NCBI GenBank assembly: GCA_052387255.1
Contig: JBQTJI010000044.1
Coordinates: 55,616-119,615 of the forward strand
Reading direction: 5' to 3'
Source of the DNA: JBBQXK01 sp052387255
GTDB taxonomy: Bacteria > Pseudomonadota > Alphaproteobacteria > Rhodobacterales > Rhodobacteraceae
DNA: 64,000 bases
Part shown: positions 7,772 through 15,977 of the stretch, one piece after another
Position numbering within the stretch: the first letter of the stretch is position 1
Layout of the letters: every line of letters begins with the position of its first letter
Program-made: the position numbers and the translations under genes
The notes under the pieces: model-generated
Told to the model about the DNA's origin: nothing
Databases searched by the model: none
The model's input: the letters and a program-made list of their open reading frames with translations, nothing else

Positions 7772-8421
7772 TGACAGTCAGTGAGACTGTGACTCGAGTT
7801 GATGATAGCAGCGCTCGTCTCTGGCGGCAGCCTTGGCCGGATATCGAAGGCGCAGACGGCGGTAAGATTCCAGCAATTTACTACCATCAGGCCTTAGGTA
7901 TAGTTGCGGCCCGCTACAACTCGCTTGAGATTTACTTCCAAAGTTGCGTTGGAATGGTTTTGGGCCTTAGAGGTATGCGCATTCCTGCCACGCTGACACA
8001 CATAGGCGCAGTGACGCTGATCGAAATTCTCAGGAGCGTCGCCACCGATGTAGTTCAGAGTAAGGCGATCAAAGATGAGTTAGAATTTTGTTGCAAGCTG
8101 TTTGATGTGAACCGGATCAATCGAAATTTCATGATCCACAGTGCCACTGAAGCAAACGATTTGTTCGCGAACCCGATTGGGGTACTGCTTACAAAACGGT
8201 CCGCGCGAGGTAAAGTAAAAGCAGATCACTACGCTCTCACCGTTAATTCGGCCCGCCAAGTAGCTGATGAGATTTTTGAGGCAATTGCATTCCTTTCAGC
8301 GGCGATAGGCCCGATTTCCAACCACAAAGGCGGAAAACCCCTGAGGCTTCCTAACAGACCAGTTCTACCCAAGAGTTTAGGTGAGATGCTTCCCAAACGA
8401 GATATAATGGATTTCTTCTAG
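7768..8421 (+). CDS. Candidate HEPN-like protein (cargo gene)
   Basis: A 217-residue protein, all-helical by composition. Residues 117-125 read INRNFMIHS: Arg119, Asn120 and His124 form the R-N-x3-H (Rx4H) pattern typical of HEPN ribonucleases, preceded by a long amphipathic helix (IKDELEFCCKLFDV). The base composition is visibly more AT-rich than the flanking phage genes, and the gene runs opposite to them and converges on the terminase stop 2 bp away. These are hallmarks of a cargo gene. A toxin or anti-phage role is inferred; the short motif alone does not prove a HEPN fold. Confidence 0.6.
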   Translation: MMTVSETVTRVDDSSARLWRQPWPDIEGADGGKIPAIYYHQALGIVAARYNSLEIYFQSCVGMVLGLRGMRIPATLTHIGAVTLIEILRSVATDVVQSKAIKDELEFCCKLFDVNRINRNFMIHSATEANDLFANPIGVLLTKRSARGKVKADHYALTVNSARQVADEIFEAIAFLSAAIGPISNHKGGKPLRLPNRPVLPKSLGEMLPKRDIMDFF

Positions 8422-8423
8422 CT

Positions 8424-10184
8424 TTAGTGGGCGTTCAACCACTTCGACCGGATGACACTCGGCTGTTTCGCCGGCGCGCCAAGGGAGGCAACTTCCTCGG
8501 CGCGCCGATCCATGTTCTGCCCGATCAACTGGCGCGCTGCCCATGCATAGACGGTTGCGTCAAGGGTTTCTGCGCGCTTCCCCTTGATCCGTTCAAAGCG
8601 TGCCTGCGGCATCCCACGGGCATAGCGCACGATGCGCCGTTCCGATGTAAACTGTTCGAAGAATATAGGTTCCAGGTCTTCGCTGAAGTGGATAGCTGAT
8701 CCCCGCGAAACCCGGTTGAACAACTGCGACTTGATCGCATCCGTCCCCACCAGCCACAGCAACTGCGAACCTGACTTTTGCAGGAAGGGTCGCGAGAAAC
8801 CCGACACGCCCTTAGCCGACACAATGCGGCGCCCGAACCTTGGCCGGGTGAAGCTGTTCACGATGTCTGTGTGGCCACCATCGCCAGAGTCTATGCACGC
8901 AGCATCAACCCTCAGTGTGCCCCCCAGAGGATGCTGCCAGCTTTCCCGCAGAAGCAAGTCGAGTTCCTGCCAGACTGTTTCGCCGTCGACTGGCCCCCAT
9001 GTCACGCGATGCCCCAACACATAAATGTCGCTGCGCCCATGCCCCATGATCACTGTTTCCAGCCGATCATCCTGACAATCGGTGCCGGTCGTGATGAAAA
9101 GCACGTCTTCCGGCAGGTTCGCCAGGCCGAAGGCTTCGCGCCTGTTGAACAGCTCATGCTCATCCAGATCGTCACCCTCTGTTTTCCACGCCTCCCCTAG
9201 AATCGTATTCGTGAACACCTGAAGCGTTTCTGGGCTTCGCTTCGCCTGCAGAAATTCCGCTGCTAGTTTGCCCCATCTTGCATTGTGGTGTGGGCTAATA
9301 AGGCAGTTTACGGCAAAGCCGGCATGGCCCTGCACCTCTGGCGCGGTTGCCCGCCAGTGGCCATTTGCAACCATGGCAGGCTTGTACTTTTCTTCGATCA
9401 CGCAGCCATTGCGCGGGCATACCCAATGGGCGGAGTCGGGGTCGTTTTCGTTCCACCGGATATCAGGCCACTTGATTTCTGAGAATTCGCCGCAGGACGG
9501 GCAAGGGCATTCATAGACTCGCCGGTCGGACTGCAGATAGGCGCGGGTGATCGGGCCGAAGTCGAAAACCGGAGTCGAGCCTGCCAGTATCTTCCGATCA
9601 CGGAAGGTCATCGTGCGAGTCTCGGCCAGCTTGATCGGGTCGCCTTCCTGCCCAGCCTCATAGCCATCGATTTCATCCATGGCCAAGAATCGGGTTGTGT
9701 GGCGCCGCAAGTTGCGCGGCGACTTGGCAGCAAGGAACTTGAGGCTGCCGCCCGGGAAGCGTCGGGCAAGCATCGTGGAACGGCCGGACTCGTCGGACTC
9801 GTCGGTCAACAGCCCCCGCAGATCCGGCGATGCTGCGAACATCGATTCCAGCTCTACACTGTAATGACGGGCGTCGTCGGCAGTCGGTTGCAGGGCGATG
9901 ATCGGGCAAGGCGAGTTCGCCACGAAGTGAGCGATGACCGCCGACTGCCATGCAGTGTATCCGATCCGGGCGCCCTTCAGGATGGTGATCCGCTCAATCT
10001 CAGGGTCGTCCAGGGCCTCGCACCAGCCGCGCTGAAAGGGCCACAGCTTCATGCGGCCGGGCAGCGCCGATGCGCTGGCGGGCAGGTGGATGGTCGACTC
10101 TATCCACTGTGCCAGCGGCAGGTTCGCAGGGGGGCGAAGTACCTGCAGCGCCGCCCTGTGGACTCGTTCAAGGCTTTCTTGCAT
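8424..10184 (-). CDS. Terminase large subunit, GpA type
   Basis: A 586-residue packaging ATPase/nuclease. 'TILKGARIGYTAWQSAV' near residue 75 is the GpA version of the Walker A region, and 'TRFLAMDEIDGYE' carries Walker B. A zinc-ribbon-like CPCPSCGE...CPRNGC region and the C-terminal nuclease block around 'ITTGTDCQDDRLE' follow. It cuts concatemeric DNA and pumps it through the portal. The ATG at 10184 (MQESLERVHR) is the first ATG in frame; it overlaps the upstream gene by 17 bp. Confidence 0.9.
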   Translation of the reverse strand: MQESLERVHRAALQVLRPPANLPLAQWIESTIHLPASASALPGRMKLWPFQRGWCEALDDPEIERITILKGARIGYTAWQSAVIAHFVANSPCPIIALQPTADDARHYSVELESMFAASPDLRGLLTDESDESGRSTMLARRFPGGSLKFLAAKSPRNLRRHTTRFLAMDEIDGYEAGQEGDPIKLAETRTMTFRDRKILAGSTPVFDFGPITRAYLQSDRRVYECPCPSCGEFSEIKWPDIRWNENDPDSAHWVCPRNGCVIEEKYKPAMVANGHWRATAPEVQGHAGFAVNCLISPHHNARWGKLAAEFLQAKRSPETLQVFTNTILGEAWKTEGDDLDEHELFNRREAFGLANLPEDVLFITTGTDCQDDRLETVIMGHGRSDIYVLGHRVTWGPVDGETVWQELDLLLRESWQHPLGGTLRVDAACIDSGDGGHTDIVNSFTRPRFGRRIVSAKGVSGFSRPFLQKSGSQLLWLVGTDAIKSQLFNRVSRGSAIHFSEDLEPIFFEQFTSERRIVRYARGMPQARFERIKGKRAETLDATVYAWAARQLIGQNMDRRAEEVASLGAPAKQPSVIRSKWLNAH

Positions 10185-10719
10185 TGTAAACCATATCAAC
10201 CCAGTTCATTCGATTGGGGAACAGTTCTTTCGGATCGCCGTCCTTTATTCGACTGACCATGTACGGAATCATCAGTTGCATTGCCCCCACAGCATCGCCG
10301 GAATACTTCACCCAACAGCGGGGCGCGCGGACAGCCCCCCCCATCGGATCATCTTTGCATTCGTCACGCTTCACCACCACGACTTGCCATGTCGCATTCT
10401 TGAATCGGGGTAGGTGATTCCAGTTGCCAACTCCGTCGAGCAACCCATAGAAGCCCCAGAATGGCCCATGCACTTCGGCCACCACATACCCTGACGTTGG
10501 CCATTTGAAACCTTCCTCCGGTTCGTCCAGTTCGATATTGCGCTCGATAAAGCCAGAGCTTTTCCCGTCCTCTGATGCTACGCGCAGCATGTAGCCAAAT
10601 TCAGGGCCGGTCGGTTCCTTGGTCCAAGGTTCCATCTGTAGATAGAGATCCCTTTCTGCAATACCTCGCATTTGAAGTGTGGCAAGAAAGGTGAATGCCA
10701 GTGATTCAGCAAGGCTCAT
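10168..10719 (-). CDS. Hypothetical protein between terminase subunits
   Basis: A 183-residue protein starting MSLAESLAFTFLATLQMRGI. It contains aromatic/Gly segments (HGPFWGFYGLLDG) and a C-terminal helical region. No family is recognised. It overlaps both neighbours, the small terminase by 4 bp and the large terminase by 17 bp, so it belongs to the packaging transcript. It is slightly less GC-rich than the terminase genes. Confidence 0.6.
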   Translation of the reverse strand: MSLAESLAFTFLATLQMRGIAERDLYLQMEPWTKEPTGPEFGYMLRVASEDGKSSGFIERNIELDEPEEGFKWPTSGYVVAEVHGPFWGFYGLLDGVGNWNHLPRFKNATWQVVVVKRDECKDDPMGGAVRAPRCWVKYSGDAVGAMQLMIPYMVSRIKDGDPKELFPNRMNWVDMVYNARKP

Positions 10720-11234
10720 TTGCTCAGACCCTCCAAAGCAGTTCCGATTTCAGTTGTGATCGTGGCCACGTCATGACCGGTCAGGTGCGGCAGGGCTGCC
10801 CCGCAGCGACTGGGGACGGCAAGCAAGGCGTTGCGCGTGTCCCTCAGGATGCCTGCCCATTCGCGCTGCACGTCTGCCGCCGCGACCATCTCCCCGCGCA
10901 GCGCAGCGTTCTTGAGGGCGCTTGCGTCGGCCTGTTCCCGCGCCAGGCGGGTGCGCTCAGCCTTGTAGTCGTCGCCACCCTCGGGGGGCCTGCCTGCGCG
11001 CGCTGCATGGGTTCGCAGTTGATCGAGGTAGCGGGTCAGGGATGCCCTCACATCGTACCGGCCGCGGGCACTGCGGACGATCGCCCCATCGCGCGCCAAG
11101 GTGCGGACCCGTGAAGCGCCGATGCCCATGAGCGTGGCCAGTTCGGACTCGCTCATGGTTGCCGGGATGCCCGGTTGAACCGGTTCCGGGTCGCCTAGAA
11201 GGTCGGCAAGCGAAGTTGGGCTACGTTCCATCAT
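10716..11234 (-). CDS. Terminase small subunit-like DNA-packaging protein
   Basis: A 172-residue protein. 'MSESELATLMGIGASRVRTL' is a winged-helix/MerR-like start as in the lambda Nu1 family of small terminases, which recognise the packaging site. It is followed by a long charged helix (ERTRLAREQADASALKNAAL) and the segment 'VQREWAGILRDTRNALLAVP', which recurs in phage Nu1-like proteins. The location two genes ahead of the large terminase agrees. Start is an ATGATG pair. Confidence 0.8.
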   Translation of the reverse strand: MMERSPTSLADLLGDPEPVQPGIPATMSESELATLMGIGASRVRTLARDGAIVRSARGRYDVRASLTRYLDQLRTHAARAGRPPEGGDDYKAERTRLAREQADASALKNAALRGEMVAAADVQREWAGILRDTRNALLAVPSRCGAALPHLTGHDVATITTEIGTALEGLSK

Positions 11235-11238
11235 GGAC

Positions 11239-11385
11239 TCACATGCTCAAAAATTTCTGCAAAGCGTTTTTCTTCGGGGTCTGCGCTCCCCGCCCCCCGC
11301 CACCCCGCAGAAGGACCCGATGGAAATGGGCCAAGGTCGATGATGCGCTTTGGCCTATCTGCCCCTTCGATTGATCCTGTTGCAT
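11239..11385 (-). CDS. Possible tiny ORF before small terminase
   Basis: A 48-residue ORF (MQQDQSKGQIGQSASSTLAH...) with GAGAAG immediately upstream of its ATG, ending 4 bp before the small terminase start. It has a Gly-rich basic C-terminal half (LLRGGGGRGAQTPKKNALQK). The ribosome-binding context and tight spacing are suggestive; composition gives little support. Otherwise this 197-bp stretch holds nothing I can identify. Confidence 0.25.
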   Translation of the reverse strand: MQQDQSKGQIGQSASSTLAHFHRVLLRGGGGRGAQTPKKNALQKFLSM

Positions 11386-11431
11386 CTTCTCATTCCATTC
11401 ATGGGGCATCGGGACAGGACAACCGGACACC

Positions 11432-13522
11432 CTAAAGGGGTGTGTCCGTGTCCGTCCGTCCTTGCTGCCGGTTTGCCGGGTCGGACATGTCGGAAATGTC
11501 CGGGCTTTGTCCGTGTCCGTCCAAGTCGTCAAACCCGTCTGCGGTTGAATAGCACCCATCATTGACCGTGATCCATTCTGCGCGTGCCAGTGTTTCAAGC
11601 GCCCGATCAAATGCTTTGCGCCGCGTGTCGTCACTTTCCTTGGCGCAAACTGTGTCCGATGCCATGCAGGCCCGCTTCCAATCGTCGCGAGTCACGGGCC
11701 GTGGCAGGTGATCGAGGATCTTCAGTGCAGCCCCTGCCTGCGGCGATAGACGTTGCACCTTGGCCGGTGCCCCTGTCAGCGGGCTGCAGCGGGGCAGAGT
11801 GATCGCATCGCCATCTTCATCGGTTCCGCCGTCCTCAGTCGCGATGACAAAGGCGATATCCCGGTCACAGGTGCCATTGCGATTCTTGGTGAGCTTGCCC
11901 CGGATGATCCCGTCTTCCTCGCGCCTGACCTGTAGCGCCACGTCCAGGGCACCGTTCAAGATCCCATGGCCGCGGGGCGTGCCACCTTCCGCCTTGGTAT
12001 CGTGATGGATCAGGACAACTGCCGCGCCCCATCGGGTCAACCGGCGCGCCACTGCCACAACCCGCCCCATGTCCTGCGCGCTGTTCTCATCAAGGCCAGG
12101 GAAGGCCATGGCCAGTGTGTCGATCACGATCAGGGCGGGGCGTTCTGCCTTGACCGCTTCGACCAGTGCCAGAAGATCGGCTGTAGGTTCGCCCGAGTTA
12201 GTTGAAAGCAACTGCGACACACCTTCGACCAGCTTGAACACTGGCGCGTTGCCATGGGCCTGCCGGAGTGCCCTGACGCGCCCCCGCATCCCGTCAGAGT
12301 CTTCTGCGGCGACATAGAAAACGCCCCCAGCCTTGCTGCGCATGCGAAAGGCTTCATCGCCCCGCGCCACCATGTAGCCAAGGAAGGGCGCAATCAGAGA
12401 TTTGCCCGCACCAGGCGCACCGAAGATGCAGGCCACATCGCGAGGCGCAATCAATCCCTTGATCAGATACCCGCGCGAAGGGGCACTTGCGCAATCATCA
12501 GGTGTGAGGAATCTCAGGCTGGACGGATTAGGCTTATCGATAGGCGGCAAATCGTCAAAGTCATCTTGCGTCACGTCTATCGGACGCCATCCGTAAGCCG
12601 ATGCAATCTGATAGAGCGTGCCGATTCCAATTCCCTCGCGGCGGAATGATTTCCACTTCCTTACCTGATCCCTCGCATCAAACTTGCCCGATTGTTTTGA
12701 CCAATTCGACCAAAGATCAAATCCAGTTTCACTGCCGCAATATTCGTCATGGAGCGCCATGCCGATCTTTAGCCACTGGTTGCGGTCATCAGCATCGGTG
12801 ATCGCTGCCAAGGCACGCCGCACACAGGCCGGGTCCGCTGAGATGCGTAGCAAGTCGGACAGGTCCGTTGCCGACTTTGCCGGCTTGGGCTGCGGCCCGA
12901 TAGGCGCAACGCCGGTCACGCGATCAAGAGGCTGCCCGTCCACAAGGATCAACTCCACCGGATGACCGGGGACGCTGCCAAAGTAATAGGACTGGGAAGC
13001 CGTGAACGACTCGGGCGCAAGGATGCCGCCAAGGGCACCGTTCAGGCGGGCGCAATGGGCTGCCCGTTCGGAAGGGGCGACTGGCCTTGCGAGTGGCACC
13101 AGGACGCGCAACTTGGGCACCTCTGGCGTGTGACTGGGGGTCGTGTAGATCAGGCACGCGATGCCCGCAGCGCGCAGCCGGTGAGCGAATTCCTGCATAC
13201 CAACTTCGCCCGCGTCGTAATCCCCTTCGATGCCTGACACGCTCAGCAAGTTCGCATCGTGGCGCAGACTGCCCTTGATGGTCAGCACATCGCCATGCTT
13301 CCCCAGCTTGAGAAGCGGCAAGTCGGACTTGGTTGCACCGGCTTGCCTGCAGATGACGCCCGCCAACTGTCGCAAGGTGATTTGCTTTGCGTCAAGGGTT
13401 GCAGCCAAGACGTTCGGGAAGATCGTCACGCTGATAGGCGTATCTAGCGGACTCGGTGCCAGAAGTTCCCATAGATTACCCCCTTGCACGGGGGTCGTTA
13501 CTTTGATATTTTGCATCTGCAT
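11432..13522 (-). CDS. Primase-helicase replication protein (PriCT-2 + AAA_25/RepA-like)
   Basis: A 696-residue replication protein. An N-terminal region of about 200 residues resembles bifunctional primase-type domains of satellites. A PriCT-2-like segment follows around 'ADDRNQWLKIGMALHDEY' and 'VRKWKSFRREGIGIGTLY'. An RecA-like ATPase then shows Walker A 'FGAPGAGKSLIAPFL', Walker B 'ALIVIDTLAMA' and 'VVLIHHDTKAEGG'. A winged C-terminal tail ends it. It probably initiates and unwinds element replication after excision. The frame opens further to 13645, but that extension lacks domain character; I start at the ATG pair 13522/13516 (MQMQNIKVTT). Confidence 0.8.
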   Translation of the reverse strand: MQMQNIKVTTPVQGGNLWELLAPSPLDTPISVTIFPNVLAATLDAKQITLRQLAGVICRQAGATKSDLPLLKLGKHGDVLTIKGSLRHDANLLSVSGIEGDYDAGEVGMQEFAHRLRAAGIACLIYTTPSHTPEVPKLRVLVPLARPVAPSERAAHCARLNGALGGILAPESFTASQSYYFGSVPGHPVELILVDGQPLDRVTGVAPIGPQPKPAKSATDLSDLLRISADPACVRRALAAITDADDRNQWLKIGMALHDEYCGSETGFDLWSNWSKQSGKFDARDQVRKWKSFRREGIGIGTLYQIASAYGWRPIDVTQDDFDDLPPIDKPNPSSLRFLTPDDCASAPSRGYLIKGLIAPRDVACIFGAPGAGKSLIAPFLGYMVARGDEAFRMRSKAGGVFYVAAEDSDGMRGRVRALRQAHGNAPVFKLVEGVSQLLSTNSGEPTADLLALVEAVKAERPALIVIDTLAMAFPGLDENSAQDMGRVVAVARRLTRWGAAVVLIHHDTKAEGGTPRGHGILNGALDVALQVRREEDGIIRGKLTKNRNGTCDRDIAFVIATEDGGTDEDGDAITLPRCSPLTGAPAKVQRLSPQAGAALKILDHLPRPVTRDDWKRACMASDTVCAKESDDTRRKAFDRALETLARAEWITVNDGCYSTADGFDDLDGHGQSPDISDMSDPANRQQGRTDTDTPL

Positions 13523-13664
13523 TCTGAAAGTTAAGGGCCGTAGCGTTTGCGAGACGCTGCGGCCCTGTCCTTTTGCACAATGCAAATGAAGGGGCCGCGC
13601 CAGCCGGTGTGTGACACTATTACACCAGAAGCCAGCGCCTGACAAGCCATTGAAAATACATCAA

Positions 13665-13685
13665 CTTTCACTTCTACTGTGAAAG
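13665..13685 (-). terminator. Stem-loop directly after integrase
   Basis: CTTTCAC (13665-13671) and GTGAAAG (13679-13685) are perfect 7-bp arms with a 7-base loop, beginning 1 bp after the integrase stop on the minus strand. The downstream strand is T-rich (TTGATGTATTTTC). It likely separates integrase from primase-helicase transcription. Confidence 0.5.
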
Positions 13686-13686
13686 T

Positions 13687-14886
13687 CTAGCCTAGCAGAT
13701 CGGATAAGTCGGTTTTCGATCTATGCCCCGCCCGTTCAAGGTACTCACTCCACCACTCAAGCAATTTCCGCCGCTCGGGCAATAGCTGCGCTGCGTTATA
13801 GGCCCGCCGAACCTTGTCCATAGGCTCGTGGGCAAGTTGCTTTTCTATGGCGTCGACGGACCATAGGCCGCTTTCGTTCAATACCGTTGATGCCAAACCT
13901 CTGAAGCCGTGGATTGTTGCCCGACCATGATAGCCAAGCCGATACATCCCATAGAGCATCGTATTTTCACTGATCGGCTTGCCCGTGCGCCCGCCCGGCA
14001 CGATCCATTCTGATTCCGCAGCAAAGCCTTTCAACTTCGCCAAGATAGCAAGGCTTTGGCGCGTAAGCGGAATGATATGGTCGCGGCTCATTTTCATTCG
14101 GGTGCCGGGGATGCGCCAAATGTCCCCCTCAATCTCAGACCACTTGCCGAACCGCAGTTCATTGGTGCGAACAAAAGTGTGCATCACCAATTCAATGGCA
14201 TGGTGGGTCTGGGGTTCGCCGTCATAGCGCGCCAGCTTGTGCAGGAAGTCGGACAGTTCCCCGGCGTCGATCCTTGCCATGTGCTTGACGCGCGGGGTCG
14301 GCTTCAGTGCGCCGCGAAGGTCTGCGGCCGGGTCGCGGGATGCCCTGCCGGTCGCGACGGCATAGCGCATGATCGCACCCGTGGTCATGCGGATGCGACC
14401 GGCAACATCGGGGGCACGATCTTCAACAGGTCGCAGCATGGCGAGAATTTGGGGCGCGGTGACTTCGGCAACCGCCCTCGCGCCGATCACTGGGAACACG
14501 TCGCGTTCAAACCGCGACAGGATGCGGGCGCTATGGGCAGGCGTCCACGTTGCCGACTGCGCCTTGATCCATTCCCGCGCAACCGCTTCAAAGGTGTCGC
14601 CTGCAGGGGCGGTCAGGGCAGCCTTCGCATTCGCGCCGGGGTCGCGACCTTCAGCCAAGGCCCGCTTCGCCTTGTCGCGCAGTGCCCGCGCATCAGCCAA
14701 CTTAACCTCGGGATACGCGCCGAACGATAGCAACTTTTCCTTCCCATCGAAGCGGTAGCGCATACGCCACAGCTTCCCGCCCGAAGGCGAGACGAACAAG
14801 AGCAGTCCGCCACCATCGGGAATCTTGCGAGGTTTTCCAGAAGGATCAGGCTTTGCGCCTCGGCAGGCTGCATCTGAAAGGGCCAT
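13687..14886 (-). CDS. int: Tyrosine recombinase/integrase, P4 type
   Basis: A 399-residue integrase. The N-terminal DUF4102 domain (MALSDAACRGAKPD..., 'YRFDGKEKLLSFGAYPEVKL', 'ARALRDKAKRALAEGRDP') is followed by a SAM-like core-binding domain and a catalytic domain. The residues fit as Arg240 (FVRTNELR), His326-x-x-Arg329 (HGFR), His353 (LAHEP) and nucleophile Tyr363. The start at 14886 has AGGAGCG upstream; the frame runs on through the tRNA, but that is non-coding. It catalyses integration at the tRNA-Cys 3' end. No excisionase gene is evident. Confidence 0.9.
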   Translation of the reverse strand: MALSDAACRGAKPDPSGKPRKIPDGGGLLLFVSPSGGKLWRMRYRFDGKEKLLSFGAYPEVKLADARALRDKAKRALAEGRDPGANAKAALTAPAGDTFEAVAREWIKAQSATWTPAHSARILSRFERDVFPVIGARAVAEVTAPQILAMLRPVEDRAPDVAGRIRMTTGAIMRYAVATGRASRDPAADLRGALKPTPRVKHMARIDAGELSDFLHKLARYDGEPQTHHAIELVMHTFVRTNELRFGKWSEIEGDIWRIPGTRMKMSRDHIIPLTRQSLAILAKLKGFAAESEWIVPGGRTGKPISENTMLYGMYRLGYHGRATIHGFRGLASTVLNESGLWSVDAIEKQLAHEPMDKVRRAYNAAQLLPERRKLLEWWSEYLERAGHRSKTDLSDLLG

Positions 14887-14943
14887 CGGAATCGCTCCTG
14901 GGGGTATGCGGGTACTCGCCTTTTCAGGAATACCCGCTTTCGA

Positions 14944-14956
14944 TACCCACACAAGT
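14944..14956 (+). repeat. Possible integrase arm-type site, right
   Basis: TACCCACACAAGT, a 12/13 match to 2613-2625, lies between the integrase start and the tRNA. Related 'TACCCGC' words lie nearby (about 14930). See the left copy. Confidence 0.3.
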
Positions 14957-15067
14957 CGGGTGGCCACAGTCCATCTTCGGCGGGAAGATGGCTCACAGTC
15001 TATTTTCTCAATGAAAACAATGGCTGTCTTGACCGAAGGTTGAGCAGGATCTATCGGAAAAGGGGCA

Positions 15068-15080
15068 TTGGAGGCGGGTA
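15068..15080. repeat. Right attachment site copy within tRNA-Cys 3' end
   Basis: TTGGAGGCGGGTA, identical to 2556-2568. It spans the encoded CCA, the discriminator base and the acceptor 3' strand, so integration leaves the tRNA intact. Confidence 0.75.
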
Positions 15081-15142
15081 CCGGAATCGAACCGGTCTTC
15101 ACGGATTTGCAATCCGCTGCGTAACCTCTCCGCCAACCCGCC
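15069..15142 (-). tRNA. tRNA-Cys (anticodon GCA)
   Basis: Read on the minus strand from 15142, this 74-nt gene starts GGCGGGT and pairs with ACCCGCC at its 3' end. The anticodon arm is GGATTGCAAATCC with anticodon GCA, the T-arm is CCGGTTCGATTCCGG, the discriminator is U and CCA is encoded. U73 and GCA are tRNA-Cys identity elements. Its 3' end is the integration site of the neighbouring element. Confidence 0.97.
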
Positions 15143-15290
15143 TCGGCCAGGGTGGGGGGGAGATAGCCTGTCGCTCCCCGTTTCGCAAGGGGAGGGGGCC
15201 CTTGTGAGTTCGGGCTTTCCTCGGTGCGCGGGGCGTTGGATAACGGGGCAGGGGGCGCGCAGGCCCCCCGGCCCTGCAAGGAACCCATCC

Positions 15291-15977
15291 GTGACGACCC
15301 GCCCGATCCTGATCGCCCCCTCGATCCTGGCCGCCGACTTTGCCGCCTTCGGCGCGGAATGCGCCGCCGTCTGCGCCCAAGGCGCCGACTGGGTGCATGT
15401 CGATGTGATGGACGGCCACTTCGTGCCGAACCTCACCTTCGGCCCCGCCACCTGCGCCGCCATCCGCCCCCACATCCCCGGCGTCATGGACGTGCACCTG
15501 ATGATCGCGCCGGTCGATCCCTTCATCCGGGCCTTCGCCGAGGCCGGGGCCGACATCCTGACGGCCCATGTCGAATCCGGCCCCCACATCCACCGCACCC
15601 TGCAGGCGATCCGCGCCGCCGGCGTCCGCCCCGGCATCGCGCTCAACCCCGGCACGCCGGTCGAGGCGCTGACCAGCCTGATCGACATGGTCGACGTGGT
15701 GAACGTGATGACGGTGAACCCCGGCTTCGGCGGCCAGTCCCTGATCCCCAGCCAGCTGGCCAAGATCCGCGCCATCGCCGCCATGATCGGCGACCGCCCG
15801 GTCCATATCGAAATCGACGGCGGCGTGTCGCTGGACACCGCCCCCCTGGTCGTGGCTGCGGGGGCGGACGTGCTGGTCGCAGGCTCGGCCATCTTCAGGG
15901 GCGGCTCGCCCGCCAACCCCGCCCCCTACGGCGCCAACATCCGCGCGCTCCGCGCCGCCGCCGGGGCCGCGCGATGA
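15291..15977 (+). CDS. rpe: Ribulose-phosphate 3-epimerase
   Basis: A 228-residue TIM-barrel enzyme interconverting ribulose 5-phosphate and xylulose 5-phosphate in the pentose phosphate/Calvin pathways. Family motifs are present: 'IAPSILAADFA', 'VHVDVMDGHFVPNLTFGP', 'MDVHLMI', 'VNPGFGGQ', 'HIEIDGGVS' and 'VAGSAIF'. Metal and catalytic Asp/His residues lie in the second and third. I use the GTG at 15291, preceded by GCAAGGA; the frame is open further upstream but runs into the tRNA spacer. The stop overlaps the gph start (ATGA). Confidence 0.95.
   Translation: MTTRPILIAPSILAADFAAFGAECAAVCAQGADWVHVDVMDGHFVPNLTFGPATCAAIRPHIPGVMDVHLMIAPVDPFIRAFAEAGADILTAHVESGPHIHRTLQAIRAAGVRPGIALNPGTPVEALTSLIDMVDVVNVMTVNPGFGGQSLIPSQLAKIRAIAAMIGDRPVHIEIDGGVSLDTAPLVVAAGADVLVAGSAIFRGGSPANPAPYGANIRALRAAAGAAR

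Larger units (their letters stand above)
2556..15080. mobile_element. Integrated 12.5-kb capsid-forming island / remnant prophage at tRNA-Cys
   Basis: Bounded by TTGGAGGCGGGTA at 2556-2568 and 15068-15080. The right copy is the CCA end, discriminator and acceptor 3' strand of tRNA-Cys, the usual target of P4-type integrases, and the integrase lies directly inside that end. Genes in transcriptional order (minus strand): integrase, primase-helicase, tiny ORF, terminase small subunit, hypothetical, terminase large subunit, [divergent cassette], hypothetical, portal, small protein, protease-capsid fusion, gpW-like connector, cement protein. No tail, baseplate, holin, endolysin or recognisable repressor/excisionase gene is present. 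A complete prophage would need these, so it is either a capsid-forming phage satellite or a deleted prophage. Confidence 0.85.

Noticed and set aside
14887..15288. N-terminal extension of the integrase through the tRNA
   Set aside because: It would translate the tRNA-Cys gene; a good ribosome-binding site precedes the ATG at 14886 where the DUF4102 domain starts.
15224..15973. A longer gph reading frame starting inside rpe
   Set aside because: The HAD motif begins right at the ATG at 15974; the upstream in-frame part is the shifted frame of rpe.
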